Source of the DNA: Nostocoides sp.
GTDB taxonomy: Bacteria > Actinomycetota > Actinomycetes > Actinomycetales > Dermatophilaceae
Assembly: GCA_016716625.1 (NCBI GenBank)
Contig: JADJVJ010000006.1
Location: 186,001 to 250,000, forward strand
Length of the DNA stretch: 64,000 bases
Direction of reading: 5' to 3'
Position numbers and translations under genes: made by a program. Under the pieces are notes generated by a model. The model worked only from the letters and a program-made list of their open reading frames with translations. It made no database searches and was not told where the DNA came from. Position 1 is the first letter of the stretch. Each line of letters begins with the position of its first letter. Shown piece after piece: positions 8,340-16,105 of the stretch.

Positions 8340-9879
8340 GCAGCCCGAGCCCTCCGCCCGACCGCTCGGGCCTTCCCGGCCCTCCCGCCCGCACCGCCCG
8401 CACCGCCCCTCGGCGCGTGAACTCATCGATGCGGTCTTCGACCCGGGCTCCTTTGTTTCCTGGGATGCGCCCCCGCTGGTCGTGGCCGAGCCGGGCAGCG
8501 AGTATGCCGCCGACCTCGAGGCCGCGGCCGCCGCCAGCGGGGTCGATGAGGCCATCGTCACCGGCGAGGGCCGGATCGATGGGCATCGGTGTGCGGTCAT
8601 CGCTGGCGAGTTCCGCTTCCTCGCCGGATCCATCGGGTGCGCCGCTGCCGAACGCATCACGCTCGCCTTGGAGCGGGCCACCCGCGAGCGGCTCCCGCTC
8701 TTCGCGGCCCCGGCTTCCGGTGGGACCCGGATGCAGGAAGGCACCCCGGCCTTCGTGACGATGGTGAAGATCTCCGCGGCGCTGGCGGCATACAAGAAGC
8801 GCCACCTGCCCTACATCACCTACCTGCGGCACCCGACCACCGGTGGTGTGCTCGCGTCCTGGGGATCGCTCGGGCATGTCGTCGTTGCCGAACCGGGCGC
8901 CACCATCGGCTTCCTCGGGGCCCGAGTGTACGAGGCGCTCTACGGGCAGCCCTTCCCCGAGGGCGTGCAGACGGCGGAGAACTTCTGGGCGAACGGGCTC
9001 GTCGATGCGGTGCTGCCGTTGGACGCCTGCCGCGAAGCCGCGAGCCGGCTGCTCCGGCTCACCATGGTGCCGCGAGACCTCGACCACGTCCCGGAGGTTC
9101 CTCGCGAGGAGCTCCCGGACGAGCCGGCCTGGGCCTCGATCAGCCGCTCCCGGCGGCCGGATCGCCCCGGAGTGCGGGCGCTGCTGCGCTTCGGTGCCGA
9201 CGATGTGCTCTCCATGCATGGCACCGGGGCCGGGGAGACCGACCGGGCCCTGCTGCTCGCCCTGGTGCGCTTCGGGGAGGCCCGCTGCGTCGTCCTCGGC
9301 CAGGACCGCCGTTCCGAACGCGTCGAGGCTCCGCTCTCCCCGTCGGGCCTGCGAGTCGCCCGGCGCGGGATGCGTCTGGCCACCGACCTCAACCTGCCGC
9401 TGGTCTCGCTCATCGACACCGCCGGGGCGGCCCTGTCCAAGGAGGCCGAGGAGGGCGGCATGGCCGGCGAGATCGCCCGCTGCCTCGCCGAAATGGTCGT
9501 CCTGCCGGTACCGACCCTCTGCGTCCTGCTCGGCCAGGGCACCGGTGGCGGGGCGATCGCCCTCATGCCCGCCGACCGGGTCATCTCGGCGCAGCACTCG
9601 TGGCTCTCCCCGCTGCCCCCCGAGGGTGCCTCCGCGATCCTTTACCGGACCTCGCAGCGCGCCCCGGAGATGGCCGAACGGCAGCGAGTGCGCGCTCGCG
9701 ACCTGCTCGCCGACGGCATCATCGACCGGATCGTCGCCGAGCATCCGGACGCGGCCGACGAGCCGGAGGCCTTCTGCCGCCGGATGGCCCGCGCCATCGA
9801 ACACGAGTTGGTCGAGCTCACCCGGCAGTCGACCGCGGACCGCCTCGAGGATCGCCGGGCCCGCTTCCGTTCGCTCTGA
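8332..9879 (+). CDS. Fused carboxyltransferase, AccD-AccA-like (beta then alpha half)
   Basis: 515 aa with two crotonase-fold carboxyltransferase halves in one chain. The beta half (about 30-260) has FRFLAGSIGCAAAERITLALE, APASGGTRMQEG and the oxyanion-type TTGGVLASWG. The alpha half (about 290-510) has LPLVSLIDTAGA and LGQGTGGGAIALMPAD. The first 30 residues are a proline/arginine tract (RPHRPHRP) and lack the four-cysteine zinc ribbon of classical AccD. No biotin carrier or biotin carboxylase gene is nearby. It may be an acyl-CoA carboxylase transferase, but with a CoA-transferase just upstream a biotin-independent decarboxylase role, as in malonate decarboxylase MdcD/MdcE, is also possible. 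Confidence 0.8.
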   Translation: MPEQPEPSARPLGPSRPSRPHRPHRPSARELIDAVFDPGSFVSWDAPPLVVAEPGSEYAADLEAAAAASGVDEAIVTGEGRIDGHRCAVIAGEFRFLAGSIGCAAAERITLALERATRERLPLFAAPASGGTRMQEGTPAFVTMVKISAALAAYKKRHLPYITYLRHPTTGGVLASWGSLGHVVVAEPGATIGFLGARVYEALYGQPFPEGVQTAENFWANGLVDAVLPLDACREAASRLLRLTMVPRDLDHVPEVPREELPDEPAWASISRSRRPDRPGVRALLRFGADDVLSMHGTGAGETDRALLLALVRFGEARCVVLGQDRRSERVEAPLSPSGLRVARRGMRLATDLNLPLVSLIDTAGAALSKEAEEGGMAGEIARCLAEMVVLPVPTLCVLLGQGTGGGAIALMPADRVISAQHSWLSPLPPEGASAILYRTSQRAPEMAERQRVRARDLLADGIIDRIVAEHPDAADEPEAFCRRMARAIEHELVELTRQSTADRLEDRRARFRSL

Positions 9880-9980
9880 GACGTGCCGCCAGCACACGGC
9901 TGCGAGAACACGAGCAACCTGACAAGGCCGATCGCGCTCTTGGGCAGAACCTGCCAACGCCGAAAGTGCGTTCCCCCTCC

Positions 9981-9986
9981 TAGGGT
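9981..9986 (+). promoter_or_regulatory. -10 box of leaderless promoter for carbamate kinase
   Basis: TAGGGT, 6 nt before ATG 9993, in a 113-bp intergenic gap without a Shine-Dalgarno sequence. It suggests a separate transcript for carbamate kinase and the ring-opening amidohydrolase. Confidence 0.6.
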
Positions 9987-9992
9987 CGGTCT

Positions 9993-10928
9993 ATGAGGGT
10001 TCTCCTTGCGCTCGGCGGCAACGCCATGACCGCTGCCGACGGCAGTGCCACACCCGCTGCGCAGATCGAGGCCGTCGGCATCGCCATGCAGGCCGCGGCC
10101 CGGCTCATCGCCGCCGGCCACGACCTCGTCATCACCCACGGCAACGGCCCCCAGGTCGGCAACCTCCTGGTCAAGAACGAACTCGCCGCGCATGTCGTCC
10201 CGCCGGTCCCGCTCGACTGGTGCGGCGCGCAGACCCAGGGAACCCTGGGCTTCACCATCCTCAACCAGCTCGAGGCCGCTTTGGCCGCCCGCCGCGCTCA
10301 CCGGCCGGTCGCCGCCCTGGTCACCCGCGTCCTGGTCGACGGGACCGACCCCGGGTTCACCCACCCCACCAAGCCCATCGGCCGCTTCCTCCCCGCCGAG
10401 CAGGCCGCGCCGCTCATCGAGCACGGCCAGGTCTGGCAGGACCGCGGCGAACGCGGCTGGCGGCGCGTGGTCGCCTCACCCGAGCCGCTGGAGATCATCG
10501 ACGTGTCCGCCGTGCGCAGCCTCCTCGGCGCCGGGTATGCCGTGTGCGCGGCCGGCGGGGGCGGCATCCCGGTGGTGCGCGACGCCGACGGGTCGCTGCG
10601 CGGAGTCGAGGCCGTCATCGACAAGGACCTCACTGCCGCCCTGCTCGCCCGCGAGGTCGACGCCGACGTCCTCGTCATCGCCACCGATGTCGACCATGCC
10701 GCGATCGGGTTCGGCACCCCGCAGCAGCGCAACCTCGAACGCGTCACGGTGAGCGAACTGCGCGGCTACGCCGCCGCCGGGGAGTTCGCCGCCGGGTCCA
10801 TGGGCCCCAAGGTCGACGCCGCGGCCCGGTTCGTCGAACGCGGCGGCCCCCGCAGCGTCATCACCTCGCTGACCCACATCACCGACGCGGTCGAGGGCAA
10901 CTTCGGCACCGTCATCGACCACACCTGA
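9993..10928 (+). CDS. arcC: Carbamate kinase
   Basis: 311 aa, standard length. It converts carbamoyl phosphate and ADP to ATP, ammonia and CO2, or the reverse. Amino-acid-kinase fold motifs are intact: LALGGNAM at the N-terminus, THGNGPQVGNLL, DWCGAQTQGTLGF, AAGGGGIPVV, IATDVDHAAIGFG and GSMGPKVDAAARFVE. No arcA or arcB gene is nearby, so it probably does not serve arginine deiminase. Placed before a ring-opening amidohydrolase, it fits the ATP-yielding last step of ureide or pyrimidine breakdown. Cytoplasmic. Confidence 0.93.
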   Translation: MRVLLALGGNAMTAADGSATPAAQIEAVGIAMQAAARLIAAGHDLVITHGNGPQVGNLLVKNELAAHVVPPVPLDWCGAQTQGTLGFTILNQLEAALAARRAHRPVAALVTRVLVDGTDPGFTHPTKPIGRFLPAEQAAPLIEHGQVWQDRGERGWRRVVASPEPLEIIDVSAVRSLLGAGYAVCAAGGGGIPVVRDADGSLRGVEAVIDKDLTAALLAREVDADVLVIATDVDHAAIGFGTPQQRNLERVTVSELRGYAAAGEFAAGSMGPKVDAAARFVERGGPRSVITSLTHITDAVEGNFGTVIDHT

Positions 10929-10959
10929 CCCCACGCCATACCCGAAAGGAAGCCTGCAC

Positions 10960-12102
10960 ATGCCCGACGCCATTGAGGTCCGCAAGGTCCCGCTGCACAC
11001 CGTCTCCGACGCCTCCGAACTCGGCAAGCTCATCGACGAGGGCGTGTTCGAGGCCGACCGCGTCATCGCCGTCATCGGCAAGACCGAAGGCAACGGCGGC
11101 GTCAACGACTACACCCGGATCATCGCCGACCGGGCGTTCCGCGAGGTCCTCATCGCCAAGGGCGCCGACCCCGAGAAGGTCAAGGAAATCCCGATCGTCT
11201 GGTCCGGCGGGACCGACGGCGTGATCAGCCCGCACGCGACGATTTTCGCGACCGTCCCGGCCGACAAGGCCGAGCAGACCGACGAGCCTCGGCTCACCGT
11301 TGGCTTCGCCATGTCCGACCATCTGCTGCCCGAGGAGATCGGCTACACCCCGATGATCGAGAAGGTCGAGGCCGCGGTGAAGGTCGCCATGGAGCGGGCC
11401 GGGATCACCGACCCCAAGGACGTGCACTACGTCCAGACCAAGACCCCGCTGCTCACCATCCACACCATCCGGGACGCCAAGTCCCGCGGCAAGACCGTCT
11501 GGACCGAGCACACCCACGAGTCGATGGACCTCTCCAATGGGTGCACCGCGCTCGGGATCGCCGTGGCCCTCGGCGAGATCGAGCGGCCAACCGATGCCGA
11601 CGTCATGCACAACCGTGACCTCTACTCCTCGGTGTCTTCGTGTTCCTCCGGGGTCGAACTCGACCAGGCGCAGGTCGTCGTCGTCGGCAATGCCCGCGGG
11701 GTGGGCGGCCGGTACAAGATCGGTCACTCGGTGATGCGCAACGCCCTGGACGCGGATGGCATCTGGGAGGCGATCCGGGATGCCGGGCTCGACCTGCCCG
11801 AGCGGCCGCACGTCTCCGACATCCAGGGGCGGCTGGTCAACGTCTTCCTCAAGTGCGAGGCCTCGCTCGACGGTCAGGTCAACGGCCGCCGCAACGCCAT
11901 GCTCGACGACTCCGACGTGCACTGGCACCGGCAGATCAAGTCCTGTGTGGGCGGCGTGACCGCGGCGGTGACCGGCGACCCGGCGGCCTTCGTCTCGGTG
12001 TCGGCGGCGCACCAAGGGCCCGAGGGTGGCGGCCCGGTCGCGGCCATCGTCGACCTCGGGGCCGGGGAGCCCACGGGCTACCGCCCCCCGGCGCTCGGCT
12101 GA
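10960..12102 (+). CDS. Ring-opening amidohydrolase (cyanuric acid amidohydrolase/barbiturase family)
   Basis: 380 aa, full length for the AtzD/TrzD/Bar family, which opens six-membered cyclic imides (cyanuric acid to carboxybiuret, barbiturate to ureidomalonate). These enzymes are three repeated domains, each giving a Ser-Lys dyad; candidates here are Lys41 with Ser82 (WSGGTDG), Lys161 with a serine in SSVSSCSSG (223-231), and Lys298 with Ser346/348 (VSVSAAHQGPEGGG). A clear GAAAGGAAG ribosome-binding site sits 8 nt before the ATG. It lies 31 nt after carbamate kinase. Cyanurate versus barbiturate cannot be told by eye; the absence of biuret or allophanate hydrolase genes here mildly favours barbiturate or a relative. 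Confidence 0.9.
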   Translation: MPDAIEVRKVPLHTVSDASELGKLIDEGVFEADRVIAVIGKTEGNGGVNDYTRIIADRAFREVLIAKGADPEKVKEIPIVWSGGTDGVISPHATIFATVPADKAEQTDEPRLTVGFAMSDHLLPEEIGYTPMIEKVEAAVKVAMERAGITDPKDVHYVQTKTPLLTIHTIRDAKSRGKTVWTEHTHESMDLSNGCTALGIAVALGEIERPTDADVMHNRDLYSSVSSCSSGVELDQAQVVVVGNARGVGGRYKIGHSVMRNALDADGIWEAIRDAGLDLPERPHVSDIQGRLVNVFLKCEASLDGQVNGRRNAMLDDSDVHWHRQIKSCVGGVTAAVTGDPAAFVSVSAAHQGPEGGGPVAAIVDLGAGEPTGYRPPALG

Positions 12103-12138
12103 CGGCATACGCAGCCCTCCCCCCGCGCCCCGACGCGC

Positions 12139-12281
12139 AGCCTCTGCTAGCAGAGGTTCACTTCAGGAGCACATGATGCATCTTGCGGTCCTGACACCAG
12201 CCTCTGCTAGCAAAGGTTCGTTTCAGAACCACATGATGCAATCTTCGGTTCTCGCGCTAAACCCTGCTAGCAGAGGTTAGG
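12139..12281. repeat. Alternating-palindrome element, three A units and two B units, 60-bp period
   Basis: Palindrome A (consensus AACCTCTGCTAGCAGAGGTT) occurs three times with cores starting at 12141, 12201 and 12261, exactly 60 bp apart. Copies two and three each carry one mismatch. Between them lies palindrome B, about 34 bp, centred on ATGATGCAT with arms TTCAGGAGCAC / GGTCCTGA in the first copy and partly decayed in the second. A second element of the same design is at 50434-50519. It sits between two co-directional genes. It could act as an RNA hairpin, protein-binding site or small non-autonomous mobile repeat; no function is known to me. Confidence 0.9.
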
Positions 12282-12340
12282 TGAGCCCGAGCGGAGTATG
12301 CCGTGTCGAGGGGACCCCTGACTCCCCGCCGACCGGCAGG

Positions 12341-13759
12341 ATGGTGTTCGTGCAGGAGCCCATGGGCAAGCCCCCGCGTCGGCAGAGAGCGGGGCGGGTG
12401 CTGCGTGCCACCGGGGCGGCCACCGCCCGCGGCGGCCGGGCCGGTGTGCGTGCCGTGGGCGCCGCCTCACGGGCCTCCGCGCGACGGTTTCGGGCGTTCG
12501 TGCGGGCCGATGGCGCCGACACCAGCGGGCTCTCCCGACTCACCGAGATGCACACCGCCAACACGGCGGCCGATGCTGCCCTGACGATTGCGCTCGCCGG
12601 GACGGTCTTCGCGCTCCCCACCGGTGAAGCCCGCGGCCAGGTCGCCCTGTTTCTGCTGCTCACGATGGCCCCGTTCGTGCTCCTGGCACCCCTGGTCGGG
12701 CCGCTGCTCGACCGGTTCCGGCACGGCCGCCGCTGGGCCATCGGGACCACCCTCGCCTTGCGTGCCTTCCTCGCCTGGGTGCTTGCCTCCGCACTCGCCG
12801 ACCGGTCGGCGTGGGTCTTCCCGCTCGCTCTGGGGGCCCTCATCGCCTCACGCTCGTATGCCGTGGCGCGGGCCGCCGCCGTCCCCCGACTGCTGCCCGC
12901 GGCGGTTCCCCTGGTCACGGCGAACTCTCGGATCACCATTGCCGGGTTCGTCGGCATGCTCCTCGGCGGCGGGGTCGCGAGCGCGGTGTCCCGGATCGGG
13001 CCGGACTGGGCCGTTCGGGTGGCCTTTGTCATCTATGTCGCCGCGACCGTGCTTGCCATCCGGCTCCCCGACCAGGTCGATTCGGCACCCGCCGATCCCA
13101 CGGCATACCGGCCAGGATCGGCCACCCCGGGCGAGGGTGCGGCGCAGCGACCACGGCGCGGGTTGCGCGGTCGGCTGCCCACTGTCGTCGCCGGGATCGG
13201 CGGATTTCCTGCGGATGTCCGATGGGTGCTGTGGCTGCTTTGCGGCTCACGGCAGCTCTCGGGGTTCCTCACCCTGTACATCCTCTTCCTCAGCCGGGAA
13301 CGCCCCCTGCCCGGCTGGGGATCGCTCGCGCTCATGGCGGCCGTTGCCGGTGCCGCGACGGTGGGGACGGCCGTGGGGTCCCTGCTCGGCAACCGGCGGC
13401 CGGCACCCAACCCGCCTCGCGTCGCGGCCGCGCTCATGATTCTGGCCGTGGTCGCCTCGGTCCTCGCAGCGGTGAGTTATGCCGCGTGGACGCTCATCGG
13501 CTTAGGGTTCGTCGCGGGGCTGTTCGCCCAGCTCGGCAAGCTCGGTCTCGATGCCGTCATCCAGGAGCAGGTCCCCGAGGAGTGGCACAGCCGAACCTTC
13601 GCGACCACCGAGACGGTGCTGCAGCTGTGGTGGGTGGTTGGCGGCGCTGTGGCGCTCGCGATGCCGCTGGCACCGGGTTTCGCATTCGGGGCGGTGGCGG
13701 TGGTCCTCGTGGCCATGACCGCGCTGGCCCGCTGGTCCCGCATCCACCCGACTGTGTGA
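12341..13759 (+). CDS. MFS transporter
   Basis: About 472 aa membrane protein of the major facilitator superfamily with roughly 11-12 hydrophobic helices. Loop motif LLDRFRHGRRWAIG, after the second or third helix, resembles the MFS motif A. A long cytoplasmic arginine/alanine-rich N-terminus precedes the first helix, and a linker near residues 245-280 (TAYRPGSATPGEGAAQRPRRGLR) separates the two halves. Start uncertain: GTG 12281 would begin inside the repeat element, so I prefer ATG 12341 or GTG 12350, the latter 7 nt after CAGGAT. Substrate unknown. It ends in a terminator hairpin and faces purH. Confidence 0.82.
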   Translation: MVFVQEPMGKPPRRQRAGRVLRATGAATARGGRAGVRAVGAASRASARRFRAFVRADGADTSGLSRLTEMHTANTAADAALTIALAGTVFALPTGEARGQVALFLLLTMAPFVLLAPLVGPLLDRFRHGRRWAIGTTLALRAFLAWVLASALADRSAWVFPLALGALIASRSYAVARAAAVPRLLPAAVPLVTANSRITIAGFVGMLLGGGVASAVSRIGPDWAVRVAFVIYVAATVLAIRLPDQVDSAPADPTAYRPGSATPGEGAAQRPRRGLRGRLPTVVAGIGGFPADVRWVLWLLCGSRQLSGFLTLYILFLSRERPLPGWGSLALMAAVAGAATVGTAVGSLLGNRRPAPNPPRVAAALMILAVVASVLAAVSYAAWTLIGLGFVAGLFAQLGKLGLDAVIQEQVPEEWHSRTFATTETVLQLWWVVGGAVALAMPLAPGFAFGAVAVVLVAMTALARWSRIHPTV

Positions 13760-13793
13760 GTGTGCTGCTGCCCTGGCTGCAGCACACTCACAC
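13754..13793. terminator. Bidirectional hairpin terminator between MFS gene and purH
   Basis: A perfect 15-bp inverted repeat, GTGTGAGTGTGCTGC and its complement, separated by 10 nt. The left arm contains the TGA stop of the MFS gene. No T-run follows, as usual in high-GC actinobacteria. It lies 15 bp from the purH stop, so it can serve both convergent genes. Confidence 0.75.
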
Positions 13794-13807
13794 GATCGGG
13801 AAAAGAG

Positions 13808-15433
13808 TCAGTGGGCGAAGTGGCGGGTCCCGGTGAAATAGAGCGTCACTCCGCGGGCCTGCGCCAGCTCGATGACCTCGGCGTCCCGCATCGACCCACC
13901 CGGAGCGACCACGGCCGCAATCCCAGCATCGAGCAGGAGACGCAACCCGTCGGCGAACGGGAAGAACGCGTCCGAGGCCGCCACCGAACCGCTCGCGCGG
14001 GCATCGGCCCGGGCGATCGCCAGAGCGCACGAGTCGACCCGGTTGACCTGTCCCATCCCGATCCCCACCGAAGCGCCGTCCCGGGCGAGCAGGATCGCGT
14101 TCGACTTCACCGCCCGCACCGCACGCCACGCGAACTGCAGATCGGCAAGGGTGGCCGCCGACGCCGACTCCCCCGCGACCAGCCGCCAGTATGCCGTGTC
14201 GTCACCCCCCGCTGCCTCCCCCGCCTCATCCCGCACCACCGCGTCGATGGCGTCCCGGGTCTGCATGAGCGACCCGCCGGAGATGGGCCGCACCTCCACC
14301 CCGCCCGGGCGCGGCGGGGCACAGGTGAGCAGGCGGATGTTCTTCTTCGCGGTGAGGATCTCGAGGGCCTCGGCCTCGAAGGAGGGCGCGACGACGACCT
14401 CGGTAAAAATGTCCTTGACCGTCTCCGCCATCGCCGCGGTCACCGGTCGGTTCACCGCGATGATGCCGCCGAACGCCGAGACCGGGTCGCAGTCGTGCGC
14501 CTTGCGGTGCGCCTGCGCGATGTCCTCCCCGACCGCGATGCCGCACGGGTTGGCGTGCTTGATGACCGCGCAGGTCGGCTGGTCCCCATGGTCGTAGGCG
14601 GCCCGTACCGCGGCATCGGCGTCGACGTAGTTGTTGTACGACATCTCCTTGCCGTGTAGCACCTCGGCCTGCGCCAGACCAGGAGCTGGCTGGAATCCGT
14701 TGCGATAGAGGGCGGCTCGCTGGTGCGGGTTCTCGCCGTACCGCAGCACGGCCGCCCTGTCCCAGGTCGCCCCCATCCAGGCCGGGAACCCCGAACCGTC
14801 CGAAGTGTCGACATACGCATTGCCCATCCAGGACGCGACGTGGGTGTCGTAGGTCGCGGTGTGGATGAATGCCTCGGCAGCCAGCCGCTTACGCTGGGCG
14901 AAGGTGAACCCGCCGGCCCGGACCGCGTCGAGCACCTGCGGGTATGTCGTGGGGTCGGTGACCACGGCGACGCTCGGGTGGTTCTTGGCGGCCGCCCGGA
15001 TCATCGAGGGCCCGCCGATGTCGATGTTCTCGACGATCTGATCGGCCCCCGCGCCGGAGGCCACGGTCTGGGTGAACGGATAGAGGTTGACCACGACGAG
15101 GTCGAACGCGGCAACACCGAGGTCGGCGAGTTGGGCAAGGTGCTCGGGCTTGCGGGTGTCCGCGAGCAGACCGGCGTGCACCATCGGGTGCAGGGTCTTC
15201 ACCCGGCCCTCAAGGCATTCGGGGAAGCCGGTGAGCTCCTCGACCCGGGTCACCGGCACGCCGAGCCCGTCGATGAGCGCGGCCGAACCGCCCGTGGACA
15301 CGAGGGTGACACCGGCGTCGTGGAGCCCGCGGACGAGATCCTCCAGACCGGTCTTGTCGAAAACCGAGATCAACGCGCGGCGGACCGGGCGGACGTCCTG
15401 GGTGGGACCGGGCGGGGTGAGCGAAACGGCCAT
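13808..15433 (-). CDS. purH: Bifunctional AICAR transformylase / IMP cyclohydrolase
   Basis: 541 aa, normal length. It catalyses the last two steps of IMP synthesis. The N-terminal IMP-cyclohydrolase (MGS-like) domain shows RALISVFDKTGLEDLV, STGGSA, GFPECLEGRVKTLHPMVHAGLL and NLYPF. The transformylase domain shows RYGENPHQ, KEMSYNNYVD, IKHANPCG, VKSNAILLA, SDAFFPF and APGGSMRD. I chose the ATG giving MAVSLTPPG because TTGGAGCTCC stands just before it; a 14-residue upstream extension is not family-like. It follows purN with an 81-nt gap and is probably in one operon with it. Confidence 0.96.
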   Translation of the reverse strand: MAVSLTPPGPTQDVRPVRRALISVFDKTGLEDLVRGLHDAGVTLVSTGGSAALIDGLGVPVTRVEELTGFPECLEGRVKTLHPMVHAGLLADTRKPEHLAQLADLGVAAFDLVVVNLYPFTQTVASGAGADQIVENIDIGGPSMIRAAAKNHPSVAVVTDPTTYPQVLDAVRAGGFTFAQRKRLAAEAFIHTATYDTHVASWMGNAYVDTSDGSGFPAWMGATWDRAAVLRYGENPHQRAALYRNGFQPAPGLAQAEVLHGKEMSYNNYVDADAAVRAAYDHGDQPTCAVIKHANPCGIAVGEDIAQAHRKAHDCDPVSAFGGIIAVNRPVTAAMAETVKDIFTEVVVAPSFEAEALEILTAKKNIRLLTCAPPRPGGVEVRPISGGSLMQTRDAIDAVVRDEAGEAAGGDDTAYWRLVAGESASAATLADLQFAWRAVRAVKSNAILLARDGASVGIGMGQVNRVDSCALAIARADARASGSVAASDAFFPFADGLRLLLDAGIAAVVAPGGSMRDAEVIELAQARGVTLYFTGTRHFAH

Positions 15434-15514
15434 GTCTGGAGCTCCAAGCGATATGCGATCACTGCGGCCGAGCACCCAGGCGGTCGATGCTCGTTCCCTA
15501 GGACTCCCCGGTGG

Positions 15515-16105
15515 TCACCCACCCGCGCCAGTCGTCGCCGCCAGTCTAGCGAGGACCTCCACGAGCATCGCCCGCTCCTGCACCTTGATCCGTTCGTGCA
15601 GGCTCTCCTCGGTGTCGCCGTCCTGCACGCGCACTGCCCGCTGGTCGATGATCGGCCCGGTGTCGACCCCGGCGTCGACCCAGTGGCAGGTACAGCCGGT
15701 GACCTTGACTCCGTGGGCCAGCGCGTCCCGCACTCCGTGCGCCCCAGGGAAGCTCGGCAGCAGCGCGGGGTGGGTGTTGAGGACCCGGTGCGCGCCGAGC
15801 ACTGCCGGGCCGAGGATCTTCATGAACCCCGCCGAGACAACGAGGTCGGGAGCGTGCGCCGTGATCGCGGCGGCGAGGGCCGTGTCCCAGGCCGCTCGGG
15901 TCGGGAACTCGGGCGCCCGCACGATAAAGGTGGGTATGCCGTGCCGCTCGGCCCGCGCCAGGCCCTCGATCCGCCCACGGTCGGCACCGACCGCAACGAT
16001 GTCCACACCGAAACCCGGGTCGCTCGCGGCATCGATGAGTGCCTGGAGGTTGGTGCCGGAACCGGAGACGAGGACGACGACGCGCAGCCGCGCAGCAGGG
16101 GCCAT
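15515..16105 (-). CDS. purN: Phosphoribosylglycinamide formyltransferase
   Basis: 196 aa. It transfers a formyl group from 10-formyl-tetrahydrofolate to GAR in purine synthesis. Visible: substrate loop LVSGSGTNLQALID at the N-terminus, the catalytic Asn-His pair in VLNTHPALLPSF, and the catalytic Asp in HWVDAGVDTGPII. The ATG overlaps the stop of the PerM-like gene (ATGA), which fixes the start against an upstream ATG six codons earlier. The order PerM-purN-purH is conserved in actinobacteria. Confidence 0.95.
   Translation of the reverse strand: MAPAARLRVVVLVSGSGTNLQALIDAASDPGFGVDIVAVGADRGRIEGLARAERHGIPTFIVRAPEFPTRAAWDTALAAAITAHAPDLVVSAGFMKILGPAVLGAHRVLNTHPALLPSFPGAHGVRDALAHGVKVTGCTCHWVDAGVDTGPIIDQRAVRVQDGDTEESLHERIKVQERAMLVEVLARLAATTGAGG

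Noticed and set aside
12139..12281. 60-bp periodic palindromes as a CRISPR array
   Set aside because: The DNA between A palindromes is itself a conserved palindrome shared between copies and loci, not variable spacers; no cas genes are present.
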